Positions 1 through 13,900 of a stretch of DNA of 64,000 nt are shown in pieces (position 1 is the first letter of the stretch; the number at the start of each line of letters is the position of its first letter). The DNA lies in the NCBI GenBank assembly GCA_036897625.1, contig JAYMTA010000008.1, forward strand, positions 1 through 64,000, written 5' to 3'. The stretch comes from Pelargonium cotyledonis. Taxonomy: Eukaryota; Streptophyta; Magnoliopsida; Geraniales; Geraniaceae. The notes beneath the pieces are model-generated. The model was not told where the DNA came from and did no database searches. It saw only the letters and a list, made by a program, of their open reading frames with translations. A program made the position numbers and the translations under genes.

Positions 1-250
1 TAGAATGGAAAAGGAGAGAGAGCAAAAACAAAGCAAGCAACCAACTGACATTCCTCTTCCTCCCCAGTCCCTTCAGAACTCTACCCTTCCTCACCACAAA
101 GAGAAAACAACTGACAGTGAAACAAAGCAAATCGTCAAGGTCCAGAATCGGTTAAAGGTAAAGGAAAAGACCTTCCACAGGGAATAGGAGGTAAGGGATA
201 TGTAAGATCAGAATCTGTCAATCAAGTAACTAACCAGACAATGAATAGTA
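1..250 (+). other. Purine-rich tract with a 60-codon open frame, unlike the rest of the window
   Basis: The frame at 5-187 starts MEKEREQKQSKQPTD and continues with a proline- and lysine-rich, charged sequence ending KTFHRE. I do not recognise it. The tract is rich in A and G on the plus strand and lacks the T-rich words that fill the rest of the window. It may be the end of a fragment from another genome compartment or of an element that continues to the left of the window. No domain, start context or partner gene supports a function. Confidence 0.3.
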
Positions 251-3200
251 AGCTTCAGGAAAGACTTAAGGTAAGATTGATCTTGTTGTATTGTGTAGAA
301 TTGGGAAGAAAGAATATCTATAAAAAAGGGAAATCCGATTACTACAAATACTCAGAGTTGCTCATAACATGAGCTATCTATTATATAACCTTACTTCAAA
401 TGTCCTAATTTTAGAGCGGTGCTATGAATATTCCCGGATTCTTTTACTTAAAGAGGGAACCCTTAAGGGACCCCCCCCCTACGCACTAATATTTTTAGTA
501 GATAGATTGTGATTTAATTCTCGTATTTAAATTTATTAAAGAGATTTGCTATTCTAGTTACTATATTAAGATATTCTTATATTAGAACAAAAACAAATTC
601 TAATAGCCCGTCTAAACTTTAGGATAGAATTCCGTTTTTAGAGAGAGAAGAATAAGGCTCTAAAACTAAAGGATTGGGTATCCTAAAAATAAAAAATTGA
701 AAGGTAACTTGTACGACCTCTTTCTTCACACTTTAACATTAGGGTATTGTGCAGAATCCTTTTGCTTATAACACTAGAAGTAAATACAATACAAGGTTCG
801 AAGCTACAGATAGGTGCTTGTGGTGATGCTCAAAAGCTTTCTCTCTTAAAATGGATCCTTATTACTTATCCATAACAAGGTAAATCTATTTCAGGATAGC
901 TCATAGTTTAATATGTGGTTGGAAAGCAGGTGGGCGATAAAACTATCATAAATTGAACTCTGGTGATAGGTCAATGAGTTAGATATAGAAAGTACAAAGG
1001 GATGCCCTTTTAGGGGTGCAGACTGGTATGGTTGGTATCAAATTATTCCTATGTTCTTATTTATCAGAGTCTAAAAATTACATATAAAAGGGCATTAATT
1101 ACTTAATAAATATATATATATAACCCTTAAATGACTAAAAAAAGGACTCTACAGCGTAGATTCTGGACATCTAATCTATAATAAAGCTTGTATCTGGAAT
1201 GTAGGAGGAAAACGGACTCTTTATTACTTCTAAAGTTTAACGTGAAAACTATTTTATTTAATACTATTGGTAAATCATTGGGCTTTGAGTCTGATGGCCG
1301 CAGGTTCAACGGGGGTCGCGGGTCTTTCGGGTAAGGAGAATCCCAACAGGGTTCGTACAGAAGAGCTTCAAAATATTTAGTAGGATACACTTTTCAATTA
1401 GAAAAAGACCTTCGCATCTATTAATTTGTAACTGCACTATAGTTTAAAGTTACACTTTAGAAGAAAAGAGAGTACTGAATACACTTTATATGTCTGAGGT
1501 TGCAAGTAGTACTTTTTGGATGTAACTCTCATGAGTGCCCCCTAACAGTTTTTAGTCAAAAATTTATTACTATAATCGCAAATCAGAACTCATACTATTC
1601 TATATTTAGAATGATTAAAAAATATTTATAAATAGCTACTTCACCAAAAAGGTCTTGTTATCAAAAGCGACCCCCTTAGCACTTTCGTCGAATAATCTTA
1701 ATTTAGGAATTTCAGAACTAGCATAGTACGTATTACAATGTCATCATAAGGTTTTTCTCATCCTCATTTTTGTTTAAACTAGTAGTCTCTTAAGGATTTG
1801 GTGATTATATGACCCTTTATCATGCTCTAAGACCTTCTTGTGGTATTCCTAAGTTATACGCGGCATACTTATTATTACCCTTTATTTGTTGAATCAGAAC
1901 CTAGACTATAGTAAAACCCTCTAGCAACTTAAAATACTAGCCTTGTGCCGCTGAAATTGTGGGGGCATATGGTACTGATCGTAAGGAGTATCAACAAGTA
2001 TTCTAGTATGAATATTAATATAATTCAATTAAAAAGGTTCCTGAAAGCAGCGTTTTGGTTAAGTGAGGTAAAAAGGAAAGTCCTCTCTCTTCTATCAAAG
2101 ATAACCCAGAATGATAATGTAGATTACCAATATCACTCACAAGTGGACTTATCAACAACAAGAAAACTCACTTTAGATATTTTCTAATAACATTAGGGTA
2201 ATCGAGATTAGCTCTAATACTATATATTTATTAGAATGTGTAAAAAGATATGTCTTCTTCCATTCTTTACCCGGGGTTGTTGGTGTGTGGACTGTCTTTC
2301 TGAGAATTAATACCCAGGCTTCTATTGACTCATAACTTTTTTTGTAAAGAGGTTTCTATTTAGGTACAAATCTATAAGTAAATGCGCTATTCGTTAGTGC
2401 GCACTCCAAAGAGCATCCTATGGATTACGGCCCTGTTTGTATAGGGACACTCTTTTTGTAACCTGGTATGGATTCCTTACTGGATTCGTTAAGGATCTTA
2501 GTGAAAGGAAAAGCTCCTAATCAATATGCCTTACACTCTCCCACCTCAGAGCCCCCTATCCTCGACAGCCAATAAATGAGGTAGTCTTTCTTTACACTAC
2601 TAGTCAAAAAGGCTCAACCCACTTAGTATAAAGTTGGCAAGTCATAAGTTCTAAGCCAAGGGAACAGCTAGGAATTAGGTAGTAAGTTTAAGGTAGGATT
2701 ACAAGGCATCCCCCATGGATCCAGTTAAAGTGAAAAGCTTAATCACTTTAAAACCCTGGCTGACTACGATATGTAACATAAAGAGGCCGTGGTTTGAACC
2801 TTTACGTGTCAATAGTAAAATACCACAGAGTTATAGCCTACGGTTATAGTACGGTTAAACCCATTATTTTTTAAAAGCTATCCGCATTTTAAGTTTATCC
2901 GTAAGAAATAAAAGGATAAGTCTCAAGCAAGCAACTTGATTTATTCTAAATAAGAAAGAAGAAAATTGCATATTATATAGATAATTAAAAAGTATGGTAG
3001 CACGAATTTAGGGGTATGTTCCGAGGTGCCGTATACTACTGCTTTAGTAAGGAGCGTGAAGCCAAATAATTGAGTGTTAAGGCGGTCATTAATTCATTGT
3101 AGGTTCGAAAAACACAACTTTAAAACTTTGTTTATAATTTTAAGGTTTGTATTGAATTATGTTACTCCTTATCCTGCGCGACTTAGGATGCTTACTTTGG

Positions 3201-4789
3201 GAAATTAAAGGAGAACAGAAGTGGATATGGATTTTTTACTATAGGGTTCTTCCTTAGTTTAGCTAGAATGAATTTAATTTCTATCTAAGCGTCTATTTTA
3301 GGGATATAAGGAGTTCCATTTGTTTGGGGGAATCCTTTAAGAATTGACTCCTAAGCGAAACAAACGATCTTTATTAAGCAATGCCTGTTCTGTTGCAATT
3401 TCTTTGAGTCCTATGGCAAAAGCGCATTAAGAAGTTTTTTTTAATCAAGAATACTAATTACAAGGATAATTTGATAATTTTAGTCTTTCTGGATTCCTTT
3501 GATGATTTTCATAGATCAAATTTCTAATAGTTTTAGAAGTAAAGTAGAAACTTTGTAAGGCCTGCTAGATATGGGGCCTTGTTAAGCAAAGGTATAATAC
3601 CGCAGTAAAAAAGCTAACTCTGAAACGCACAATAATAAACCTCTAAGTCAAGTTTACGCATGTTACATAGAATACCCCGGAAAGGCTGCCATTAGGAATT
3701 GATTAGAATAACAGAGTATGGGGATATGATAGAGAGATCTTAAAGAAATAAAGATTTTAGTTTTTAAGATTTTTTATTGTTTGAAACCTGAGCTCTTTCC
3801 CGAATCTTTTCTCTCTACTATAGCATAAAATGGCAAAGATATTAGATACTGACACTTTTAGGATATATGAGAGTTTGGATCACAACCAAGATTTAGGAAT
3901 ATAAGAGAAGTACTACTTGTACTACTGAGGAATTCTAACTTTGATCTGTTAATTCGCTGTTTCTTTGTTAAAGTAAGTAACTTGACGATATGTTTTATCT
4001 AATCTAAAGATAAAAAAGTAGAGCTATTTAAAGGTTTATACATATTTTTCGTAATGATGTCTTGACTGCACTTGATTGGCACTTTGTTTAGTTATTCCTG
4101 TTCCGTATCTATTTTATGATTATTGTAGGCTGCTTTCGTATGTCAAGAGTTTTTTTGGTTCAATTCCTGAGTAACCTAATCCCTTGCTCTCTTAGGGACC
4201 CTTGAGACCGGGCACATTCATTAGGAGAATTCAAGTTATACTGACTTTTTAATGATACATAATAATATATAGGGTATAAGGCTCTAAGAAGGATGCCACA
4301 CCAGCACTGTTTACGTATACTACTTTGGGATAATACCGGATTCTTGGAATACGCACAAACTCTAAATTACATAGACTCGTTAAGCACAGCCCCGTATTCT
4401 CAACAAAGGAGTCTTTTTTTTATAGGAACAGACTTGACCAGGACCCTTTTCGGTTCGCGTAGTTTTTAGTTTAAATAGAAATTTTGGAAGCAGCCCGGGT
4501 ACGGGTAGAAAAATTAACCTCATTTAAGCTCGTTTCGAACCTTGTATTACAAATCATAAAAGTTTAGCTTAAGTTACTGAACTATATATAACATTTTCCT
4601 TAAGACGAGCCCTCTTTCACTTAGAAAATTCCTTATAAAACTGATGTAGAAAGACTTTATAAAGAAAGTTTTAGACTCCCAATAAATATATTAGATACTG
4701 ATTTACTCCACCTGCTTTTCTTATCAAGATAAGTATAAATTCCTCTCCTTTGAGACGTACTAAATTCCTTTATAAACAAATAAGATTAG
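251..4789. other. AT-rich spacer without genes
   Basis: Only short frames occur (longest 87 codons, minus strand 1127-1390), which is what chance gives at this composition. The only recognisable content is a tRNA-Lys relic at 1253-1310. A 15-base sequence at 788-802 returns inverted at 4534-4548 and contains a T-loop-like GGTTCGAA. A C9 run lies near 472. Confidence 0.6.
1253..1310 (+). pseudogene. trnK-like: tRNA-Lys-derived relic, anticodon now TTG
   Basis: GGTAAATCATTGGGCTTTGA and the following GATGGCCGCAGGTTCAA match the D-arm end, anticodon arm, variable loop and T-loop of plant mitochondrial trnK with few changes. The anticodon stem TTGGG/TCTGA still pairs if wobble pairs are allowed, but the loop reads CTTTGAG, so the anticodon is TTG (Gln) rather than TTT. 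The 5' acceptor is not recognisable and the 3' half of the T-stem and acceptor is lost. Confidence 0.5.
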
Positions 4790-5110
4790 TGTACCTTTAA
4801 CTAAACAACAACAGGAGGATTTCCTTTAAGCCATCTTACTCTTACCTAAGAATGTCTTCATAGCCTTAGTCTTTGTAACACATATTCTCTTAATAACTCT
4901 ACTTATCCTCTTAGCTAGATCTGCTTTCTTAGGAGCACTACTTCTTCTAGCTGTAACTCCAGCTTTCTTATTCCAACCCCTATTCCCTAACTTACTTTAC
5001 TGAGCTTCAATTTCTCGGAACTATAACTTTCTTAGTCTTCTTAGCTGTACCTGTAGCTATAATGTGACTCTTCTCGTATCGTAACCTGCATCTTACTCTT
5101 CAGTCAGAGA
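4790..5110 (+). repeat. Pyrimidine-rich degenerate repeat block, copy 1
   Basis: A run of short C/T-rich words such as TTCTTAG, TAGCTGTA and GCTTTCTTATTC. An 18-base stretch at 5019-5036 (AACTATAACTTTCTTAGT) recurs exactly at 37151-37168. Related blocks lie near 18880, 39540, 40830 and 49990. In one frame the block reads as leucine- and serine-rich sequence, but stops interrupt it and there is no gene-like start. Confidence 0.45.
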
Positions 5111-8100
5111 AAGAAGCATCTTGAATTCATTAAATTAAAACTAACACAGATTTTTAAAAGAATAGAGTCGTCCTTTGACATGTCAACTAAGTGAATCCTA
5201 TAAAAAAGTGATACATCAATAAGCAGTTTTATTACATACTAGACCTTATACTTCTCATGAGTTGCAAATGACTTGAGTCCTGATATGCACCTTAACCTAA
5301 TATTACATAAAAATTACCTTAAAAGGAAAGTAGGACACCCCTGGATTATCCTTAACTAACTCCTTTTTATCTCAGGAATCGTTTTCTCAATGCGCTTTAC
5401 TAAGAAGCTATACTCATACCGGTATTTGCATAGTTAAAGTAAATTAAGACCCTCAAAACCAGTAACTATATAGGTGAAAGATAAAGAATACAAAATTTAG
5501 ATAGTGAAATAAATATTACATAACATAATTTAGGCTTTGTTTTAGAAAATACGGTTTACCTTGGAGTTCAAATAAATTCATTATGGATGTTACTATATTA
5601 CACAATACTAACCAAAGTTAAGTAAATTATCCGAGGAAAAATAAAGCATTAAATTCCATACTCTCGTTTGTGCTACACAATGATGACAAAGATTATGAGT
5701 ACACATATATCCACTTGTATAGACTGTTAGATATAAGGGAAAGGAAGCTTGTAAACCTCCATACCGCCCGCTATAGATCCTATTATTTTATTATTACAGG
5801 AAAGCGCTATAACTAGGAACTCCTTAAATGCCTTTTATTAGACAAGATATTACTTCAAAAATGTAGAAAGTTCCTGCTTGAATCTTAACTAAATAAGTAG
5901 GATTTTATATTAAACACTTTTCTTTCGAGCCCTTTAGACTAAGACAAAGGAAGTGCCCTCCTAAGTATGCCTCAAGTATGGATTCACTGGCATATCACGG
6001 ACTGACACTGACCCCAAATAGAGTCTCTTGTACATAAATATAAAATATTTTACTACATATACAAACTCTTACTACAAAAACCTTTACCCTCTTTCGTAAA
6101 TGTAGGTATAAATAAATTCTAAGAAGGTATCCAGTTTGTTATCAACTTAATGATATTTTTTAGAACTTGAGATTCACTTGTATAGAAGAATATAGGATTC
6201 CTAGTTATGAAATGAAAGACTTTCTCTTTATTGAGTACTATAGCTATACAAGGTCAACTGCGTATCGTGGGTTTCAAATCCAATTTATTCCGAGCGAAGC
6301 TGTGCAAGCAGGAGAGAGTGATATCCACTCTTTAGGATTTCATTATAGGTCCCTTTTTTAAGTTATATAGCAAGTTTGAACAGAACTAGGAGAGACTCTT
6401 TCTGCCAGTGTATTTCATTTACAAGGATACTTTTCTTGTTATTCTGAGTTCTTTCATATCTGGATATTCCAAATATCTTTAGTAGGTTTATTTATCTTTT
6501 ATGAAAAAACACTTTCTATATTATGTTATGAAAGGTCTATTATTAGATGAAAAGTAATTAAAATTTCAATTTTTAAAGGAGATTTCTTTTCCTCTCTATT
6601 ATTTAAAAAGAACTTCTAACAAGCAAGCTACATAAGCACTTCCGCGCGCGTATAAGCACTCGAAATTGGAAAAGATCTGGCCCTCTCTCGCGTGTAAATT
6701 CCTATTTTATTACCACTCTTTCCATTACCAAAAGAATTTGGTTCTGGATCCAGCTGATGTTTATAAACCGACTAAGTTGTTATAGGGTTGAATTCTATAC
6801 AGAGTGCTAAAATTAGAGTCCTTTCTGATTGTACAACATAAAAATTCAAGTTCTAAAATAAGGTAATATAATATTTGTAAATATTAGTTAATATAAAAAC
6901 TGGACAGTGCAGGCCAAAAAGTAAGTAAATTTCACAAAAGTGTTCTAATCTAGTACGACTTGAAGCGCCGGCACGCCCTTTAGTATTTTGTTCAACCTCC
7001 AAAGCTTCCTATTTTAGTCCCAAGGATACTAATCTAAATGAAGCTTTTTAGCCCCTTTTCTTTTTATAATTAATTTAAAGTAAATTCAGTTCACTAAAAA
7101 ATCTTAAATATTTCTCTAAGAATAAAGAATTTTCAGTTGTATTAAGGGGAACACAAAAGAAATATATATAGGAGTAGTAGATAACATAAGCCAAGACCTT
7201 GATAAAACACCTATATCTGGTTCGCTCCTCGATCTACTTGAGAAATTAATATATTTTTGAGATATAAAACAAAAAGTTACTCCTAAACGAAGCTTCTGCC
7301 TTTATTTCTATACTATTAGTAAGCCAAGCTAAAGGAAGGGTCTGGCCACAACAAAAGGCCTAAGTATTCTTAAAGTAACTCTGGAGTTATATTACCCCGC
7401 ATCATGATGAACCCCATTGGATTACAAAAACGTGGAAAAGATTCTGGTACTCTGTTTAAGGGGCCCCGGTTAAATCAAAAAGTCAGTGTAATCTATATCT
7501 ATATAGAGTTATAACCTTTGCTAGCTAAATTTAAACAAAGCATTTAAGACCAAGGAAATCTAGTAAATACTAAATATTACTTTTCAAAAAGTACCCTGTG
7601 GAATTAGACCTTATAAAAACCCAGTTTGCCGAAACCCCCTTCCAAGCTTTCTGAAATATAAATTATCCGCTAGTTAGTAGTGCTAGAAATTAATAGAGTA
7701 ATTTTTAACCTTTCAAGAAATATCAACTCTATCCCGTCCAGGCGAGGTATTATTGAAGAAAAGCCACTTAAATACAAAAGTTAGGTCCTTTTAGAGCGGG
7801 TCTACTACACCCTAAAGTACAAGTTTGTAGAATACATATAAAAATCACAGTATCTCCTGCATGACTGGAATAGTTAGCAGAGAAGAAAAAGAACTTAGAC
7901 TTGAATAACATACTTTTTTAGAAAAGTTATATTGGTAATGTCACACTAACTAACGAATGGAAGCCGGTCCATTTGCCGGGGTCCTCTTTTGGTACTATAT
8001 AATCTAGCTGTCTTTCATTGAAGCTTTGTTATAACATATGAATTCCTTGAAGTTTTTGTTTTTAAATAGGAGTTAATATTCCTTTCATAGGATCTTTTTA

Positions 8101-10918
8101 ATCCTAGCTTTTAAGTAAGATTTTCTTGATCCGTAAAAAAGACGAATAATACAGATTTTTTGGAAAGGAGGAAGTAGAGGATAGGGGAATATGCTTAAAA
8201 GAGGATGCTTCTCGTAAGAGATGCACAGTATACTCTTAACAGTTATTCGAGTAAATAATAGACCGAGCTGTTGTCTTCTCGCAGTCTTAATTTCAACCAG
8301 TCTTTATAAATTTTAGTCCTTTGAAAACCTCTACCTAAGAGAGCCTCCTCGGTAGGAAACATTACTCTATATTCTTGATTATTTGAGAGATAATTAACCA
8401 ATTGCGAAATAATATAGATCTATACAAGCCAGCAGCTAGTCAACAATTAGCAACCTTAGCATTAAAAAGAATGCTTCCAAGAAATTTTGTTAGCAAGTTG
8501 TTTTATAAAAAGTCATTTCGGCCTAGTTTACTGTAAAGTTTCGGGGAATCTTAATTTCTCGATATAGTCAATGTCTGTATAAATCACCTCATAAAAAAGC
8601 GGTACCGAGAGGATAAAGTATAATACTTAAGAAAAACTGCGGGTTCCCTAAAGTCTATAGAATGTGAAATTACTAAGATGTGTGCTCTTGGATTTACATA
8701 GAAACTTCTTATTACAGCAATAAAGAATTCGCTCCGCTATTTTATGCTTCGGTTTTAGGCAAAGAGTCCTTGTAAGCTATAATTTTTTGAAATATTTGAA
8801 AGGATAATTCATAAGCAAGGGGATTTTGCTAAGGTATAAAATCTAGGTAGAGTTTCTCCTCTCTCGCAAAGCTTTTGTCTATTCGAATCTCTCTTTCGTA
8901 TATTGGTATATATATACTGCCTTTATTCTCGGTCAGTATTCTCTTAATTTTCTGGAATAGTACCCTAACTAAATAGAGTGTAACTGGATTTTTACTTGCA
9001 CTTATGTTCCAAAAAGACCAAAATTTGCAGTGCCTGGGTATTTTCAATTGACTTTTAAGACGGGACACTTTGAAAATTACTAATTCTAATACAGATTTAA
9101 AGGCTTCCGACTTCTTGAAGAAGGTTTGTATTAATAATCGCATTCTCATTGTTATTTGTTATGCTAGCTTTTTTTAGTCTTAACTAGGGCCTCGATAGGA
9201 TAGTAAAGTGCTGTCTCTATTTAGCGATTTTTTGGGGAGTGCATAATTTGTATTTAAATATTACTGGATCAAATCTTATATCTTATAAGGATAGTTTTCT
9301 TTAATCCATTACTACTTCTCTTCAGAAAAGTTGTTCCCCGGTCTCCAGAATACTATGTCCATTTCCATCCCATGACATTTAATCCGAAGGGGGGCTATGA
9401 AACTACAAACTTTGCTATGTACAGGAATCCCCATATTCAACTAACGAGTTCTTTCCTTATAATCATGAATTTAAAAACTTATCAGGATACACATTATGTA
9501 AGGATCTCGAGTATACACCTATAGTCTAACTTTTACTGCAAAGCATGCATATTACGAGAACTTCCTTAATCTTTTTTTAGAGTGTATGCACTATGGTTTT
9601 CTTGATCTAAAGCAAGCTCATATGTCAATTCCTTCTTATGTCAGGGCTCTCTACATTCCTTATACAGCCTATCCGTACATATGAAGTCCTTCCTATAGGA
9701 TTCCCCTTTACTCAAAGAATTCTGTCAATAAAATATAAAAGAGTGCCTTGTTTTCAATATCATAAGCCAAGGTAATAGAAAATCTCTACCTTGAATTTAA
9801 GGCTATCAAAATTCCCTTTTCTTGAAAAAGCCGTGAACCTTTTAGACTTTAGAAAAATGGATATAGAAATGAAAGCCTGAAGTTAACTAATTTAGAAGTA
9901 CAATCTTAAAAAATATAATAATAGAAAACTAACGCTTTAACAAGAACTTGTAAAATATAGTATAGTTGGATCGAGCACACCCCTGAGCCGCCCCCTAAAT
10001 ACCTAGAAATTTGGAAATTAGCAAGAAGACCCGGGGATGCATACCCTATAAGGAATAAACTTATATAATCAAGTCCGCGAGTTCCTCGAAAAAAAGATAA
10101 AGGTCAGTACAGTACTATTGTAATTTTTTGTTAACCTTATTATATACCGATTTAGCTTTTAGACACCTTGTTTTTTGTATTTACTTTTTATCATTCCCAG
10201 CTGGAAACTTCAAGTCCTTCTTGTGTCCTTGTAGGGATGAAAAACTGTTCATGAAAATAAAGAGGCATAACACAAGTATTACAAAATTCTTATTGTCTTT
10301 TTTTTTTAGCAAACCGGCTCTCAACTCAGACAATCCCCTACATTTACAAAGAGCGAGTGCTAGATTAAAATTAAGGGATATAAAAAGTTACAGACTGGAT
10401 GGCATATTCATAGGATATTTCTAGTGTGTTCAACCTACCCTATATGTGAAGGCTTTTAAATTGTTAAAAGAAGCCCCTAAAATTTTTTGAATTCTAATAT
10501 AATAACAGATACAAGTCAAAGCAGTTTCAGTAGATCAAGATAAGGTAGCGTTGTAAAAGGAAGACCAATATTAAGGTTCCATTGTTTATTACTACGCAAG
10601 GGTCTCCTTTGTCTTAATAGGGTGAAACACCCAGAGTATGTATGCTTTTACTTGATACCTGTATAATCTGTTTTACGAAATAAAACTTTAATTACTAGCT
10701 TAAGGTATAAGTAGTGTTACATTTCTTTTATTAGAGATCCCGCTACGAGCTATACAATATGAGGTGTTGTGTAAACTCTCTAAAAGGAATCCTTTAATTT
10801 TGCGGAACAAGATAACTTAAAATACGTATAGCGTATAGGAAGAGAGTAACTCTTGATAATTAATCATTTAAATAGAAAACTTCTTCAGCGATCCAGTTTT
10901 AAAAGTAAATACTTTATT
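5111..10918. other. AT-rich spacer without genes
   Basis: Open frames reach 106 codons (minus strand 8829-9149) and 98 codons (10128-10424). Neither has a recognisable domain, and both have the composition of the surrounding DNA. I see no tRNA arm with a believable partner, no intron domain V and no conserved ribosomal RNA segment. Confidence 0.55.
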
Positions 10919-10998
10919 GACGAGTTTGATCGCGGGATAGAGTAGTTGGTCCATAATACTAATAATATTAAAATGCAGGTTCAAGCCCTGTCTCGTCG
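10919..10998 (+). pseudogene. trnfM-like: Initiator tRNA-Met-like relic
   Basis: CGCGGGATAGAGTAGTTGGT matches the 5' acceptor and D-arm of tRNA-fMet, and GCAGGTTCAAGCCCTGTCTC matches its T-arm. The anticodon arm between them has become pure A/T and no CAT loop in a paired stem remains. GACGAG (10919) and CTCGTC (10993) are complementary and could close a new outer stem. A plastid or a native mitochondrial fMet ancestor is equally possible. Confidence 0.45.
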
Positions 10999-13900
10999 AG
11001 GAAAACTATGCTTTTTGAAGTAACGTCGTAGTCGAAACAAAAAAGGATTTACCCGTAAAAGTTTTGTATATGGAATATATCTGGAATGATTTACCGACTT
11101 CCTATAAACGAAATATAAAGCCCCTCGCATAGGTACAAACTCCTTTCCTTTTTAACAGCTACTGACAAACGTTTTGGCTCTACTAGCAAGTACAGGATCC
11201 TTGAGATTTATTATAGTGTATATACAGATCTATAATATTAAAGAGGATTTTAAGTAGATTCTTAATAAAAAGAAAGTAGTTCTCGTTATCTAAGGTAGGT
11301 GATATCCCTTTGTGATTAACTAAAGACTTTGATTCTTTGCCGGTAATATTCTAAAAGCAAACTTGACTTTAAGGATCCGTCTACGCTTTACTTGTAGTTT
11401 TCTAAAGGGGTCTCTTATATATTATTATAGTTTTCCTTATATGTTGTCTCAGGTTAAGTATTAAAAAAGCAACAAACTCGAGACTACCCTCTCCCCGCTA
11501 ATACAGAAATAGGTAGAACTCCTCCAAAACGATGGTATAAGCTTCTGAGTTTTTTGATAGCAGAGGCATATCCATAAAATAAGAAAATACTTATAGACTT
11601 TAGTTTACTGAAAAAAGGAACCTCAGAGTAGGGGAATGTAGTTGTAACCTATTCAAAAATCAATTCCTGAAACTCCAAAGAGTTAATAGCTTAATTTGTC
11701 CGTTTTTAATCTAGTTAAATAAAGAGGATCTTTTATTAAAGATGACTCCTATTCGTTTTTAGTCAACCCTAATGCAACGGAGCCCCTTCTTTTGAACCTC
11801 AGATCAGATATAAAAGGAAATTGGCCTGGTTTTCTTTAAACTCCTATTTTAGATTATTTTTTTCTTGTTGAACAAGCCCCTTTCAATAGAAACTCCCAAA
11901 GCATCTAGATTAAGAAATTTAGGATAACTATTCAGATTTTCAGGCCATGTAAGATCCCAGTTGGAGTGAACCACAATAAAAAGAATCCTTAAAACTATGG
12001 TAAAAGAAAGGGGAATCCTGCTTCAAACATTTAAAAAGGGGGTCTCTAACTAATACGAAAGTAAAAGGAATTCCATTTGTAAAAGCTCCCTTTTGGGTTT
12101 AGGAGGTTGGGAAGTAGGCCGAGAAGTGCTTAAGTTGTTTTTTGAAAGTATTTGCCTTTCAATCTAGTAAATTAAAAAACAAGGTAGCACTTCATTTCAT
12201 CGGGTACTTTTTTCTTTAGAAGTTAGCATCAAAGGAATTGTAGTTTTTACTAACTAAATACAGGGGAAATTCTAGAATGTCTTAAATCGAACTCTAATTA
12301 GATGTATCAACACTTTAATAGTAACTGGTGTGTTTTGCAATCCTAGATAATAACAATGGGCTTAAATTTGGGTTAATAATCTTTATTCCTTATCTCTTAG
12401 ATTTCTCAATCTATAAAATTCTTTACCTTTATTTAAATTAATTATATATGGTAAGGCGTTTAAAGAGAGAGTAAGGGTTGGCTCGGAGCTCTTTCCAATG
12501 TATATCAGAGATTTCATTCTTGTTGTTCGTTCCTTTTATTTGTAAGTTTCCTACAAAAATTGTAAGTAGATGTAGAGCTAAAGAAGCTTATAGACTGTTA
12601 TTTGAATTTATTTAAAGTTAGAGCGTAACGCCCAAATAAAGGAGAAACTTTAGAGTGATACAGCTAGTAGATATACAAAATGAAGTAGCCTCTGCAAAGG
12701 ACTTCTAGCTATAGTTTGAAACTGTTCGGATTTCCATATTACATAAACAAAAGCTCTTACTTAAGAAAATTACATCAAGTTTTTTTAGGCTACTAAAATT
12801 CCTCATTATATTATCTCTATTTAGTGAGAACTTGTTAGCATCTCCTTTTCCGTAATTACTGAATTTTGTTATTAAAGTAACCTTGATTATAGGGGTATTT
12901 CGAGTTTAGAGTTGCTTTTTTTAAGTGTAAGTGTAGTATTTCTCAGATTTTAGCCCTCATAGCAGTCCGAAAAGAATAACTTCGTATAATTTTCAACAAA
13001 AGATTCAACCTTATTACTTATTAAAGAAGGTTATTTAGTAACTAGAGAAACCAGAAAATTAAGAATCAGAAACAACCGGTATTTTATCTTTAAAGCAGTT
13101 GTATAAAGGATTACGAAAGCTTGAATCTCTAAAATCTTAATATCAAGTTACTACGTGATAAGGGCATTAGAGTATATGTATTTCAGGTATATATACTAGA
13201 TTACTCATTATATTAAAAAAAAAAAGAGGGCAAAGTGTTCTTATCTGGACTAATTTATTTGATTCTGAGGTTTTGAGGAGCGGTCCCTTAACGAACCCGC
13301 CCTTTTTAGTGCAATTTATTGTCAATTTGAGAATATAATATGGATTTCTTGTATATAAATTCATTCGCGGAGTCTGTCTTACAATCAACCTGAATTTTAG
13401 GTAATAACTTCTAGGTTTTAATCTATTATTGGAGATTAAATGGAATTTCCCCTTATGAGTTTAAGGATGTTTTAGGACAGCTCTACTTAGAAATTGTATA
13501 ATAATTTGAGTCTTTATTATGTGAATTTTACGAGGCCATTAGCTACAAGATCCTAATTTTGAGATTATTTCTTAATATAAGTAAAGAGGAATTTCTGATT
13601 TTATTAAGTATTCGCAGGAACTCTTTTATTTAAAACTTCTCAACCGATTCCTTTTGATCCTTTATTCGTACTATCACGACATTCTGATTACGAAGCACAT
13701 GCAGTGAAGTAGTCAAACTGTCATATATTCCTATCCTAAACCCCTTCCTAGTTACATTAAGAGTTCTTGCCCAGCATTACATAACTTATAAGAGAACTCG
13801 CCTAACGGAAAACGTTCTTGATTGCTTAAATAAAGGATTACAAGATTCGACTATTGTTGATAAGTAAAACTTCCTTTACAAATCCTTCATTTTGATATCT

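Noticed and set aside
2800-2870. TAGTACGGTT near 2840 as a group II intron domain V
   Set aside because: Only the 3' strand words resemble domain V. The pairing 5' strand with the catalytic AGC is absent.
3062-3110. Possible tRNA-Asn-like piece (GGCGGTCATTAATTCATTG, then GTAGGTTCGAA)
   Set aside because: The anticodon arm is shortened, no stem pairs and there is no 3' half, so the similarity rests on the T-loop word alone.
8213-8221. CGTAAGAGA, matching the plant mitochondrial promoter core CRTAAGAGA
   Set aside because: A nine-base match with no gene downstream on that strand within several kilobases, and of a frequency expected by chance in AT-rich DNA.
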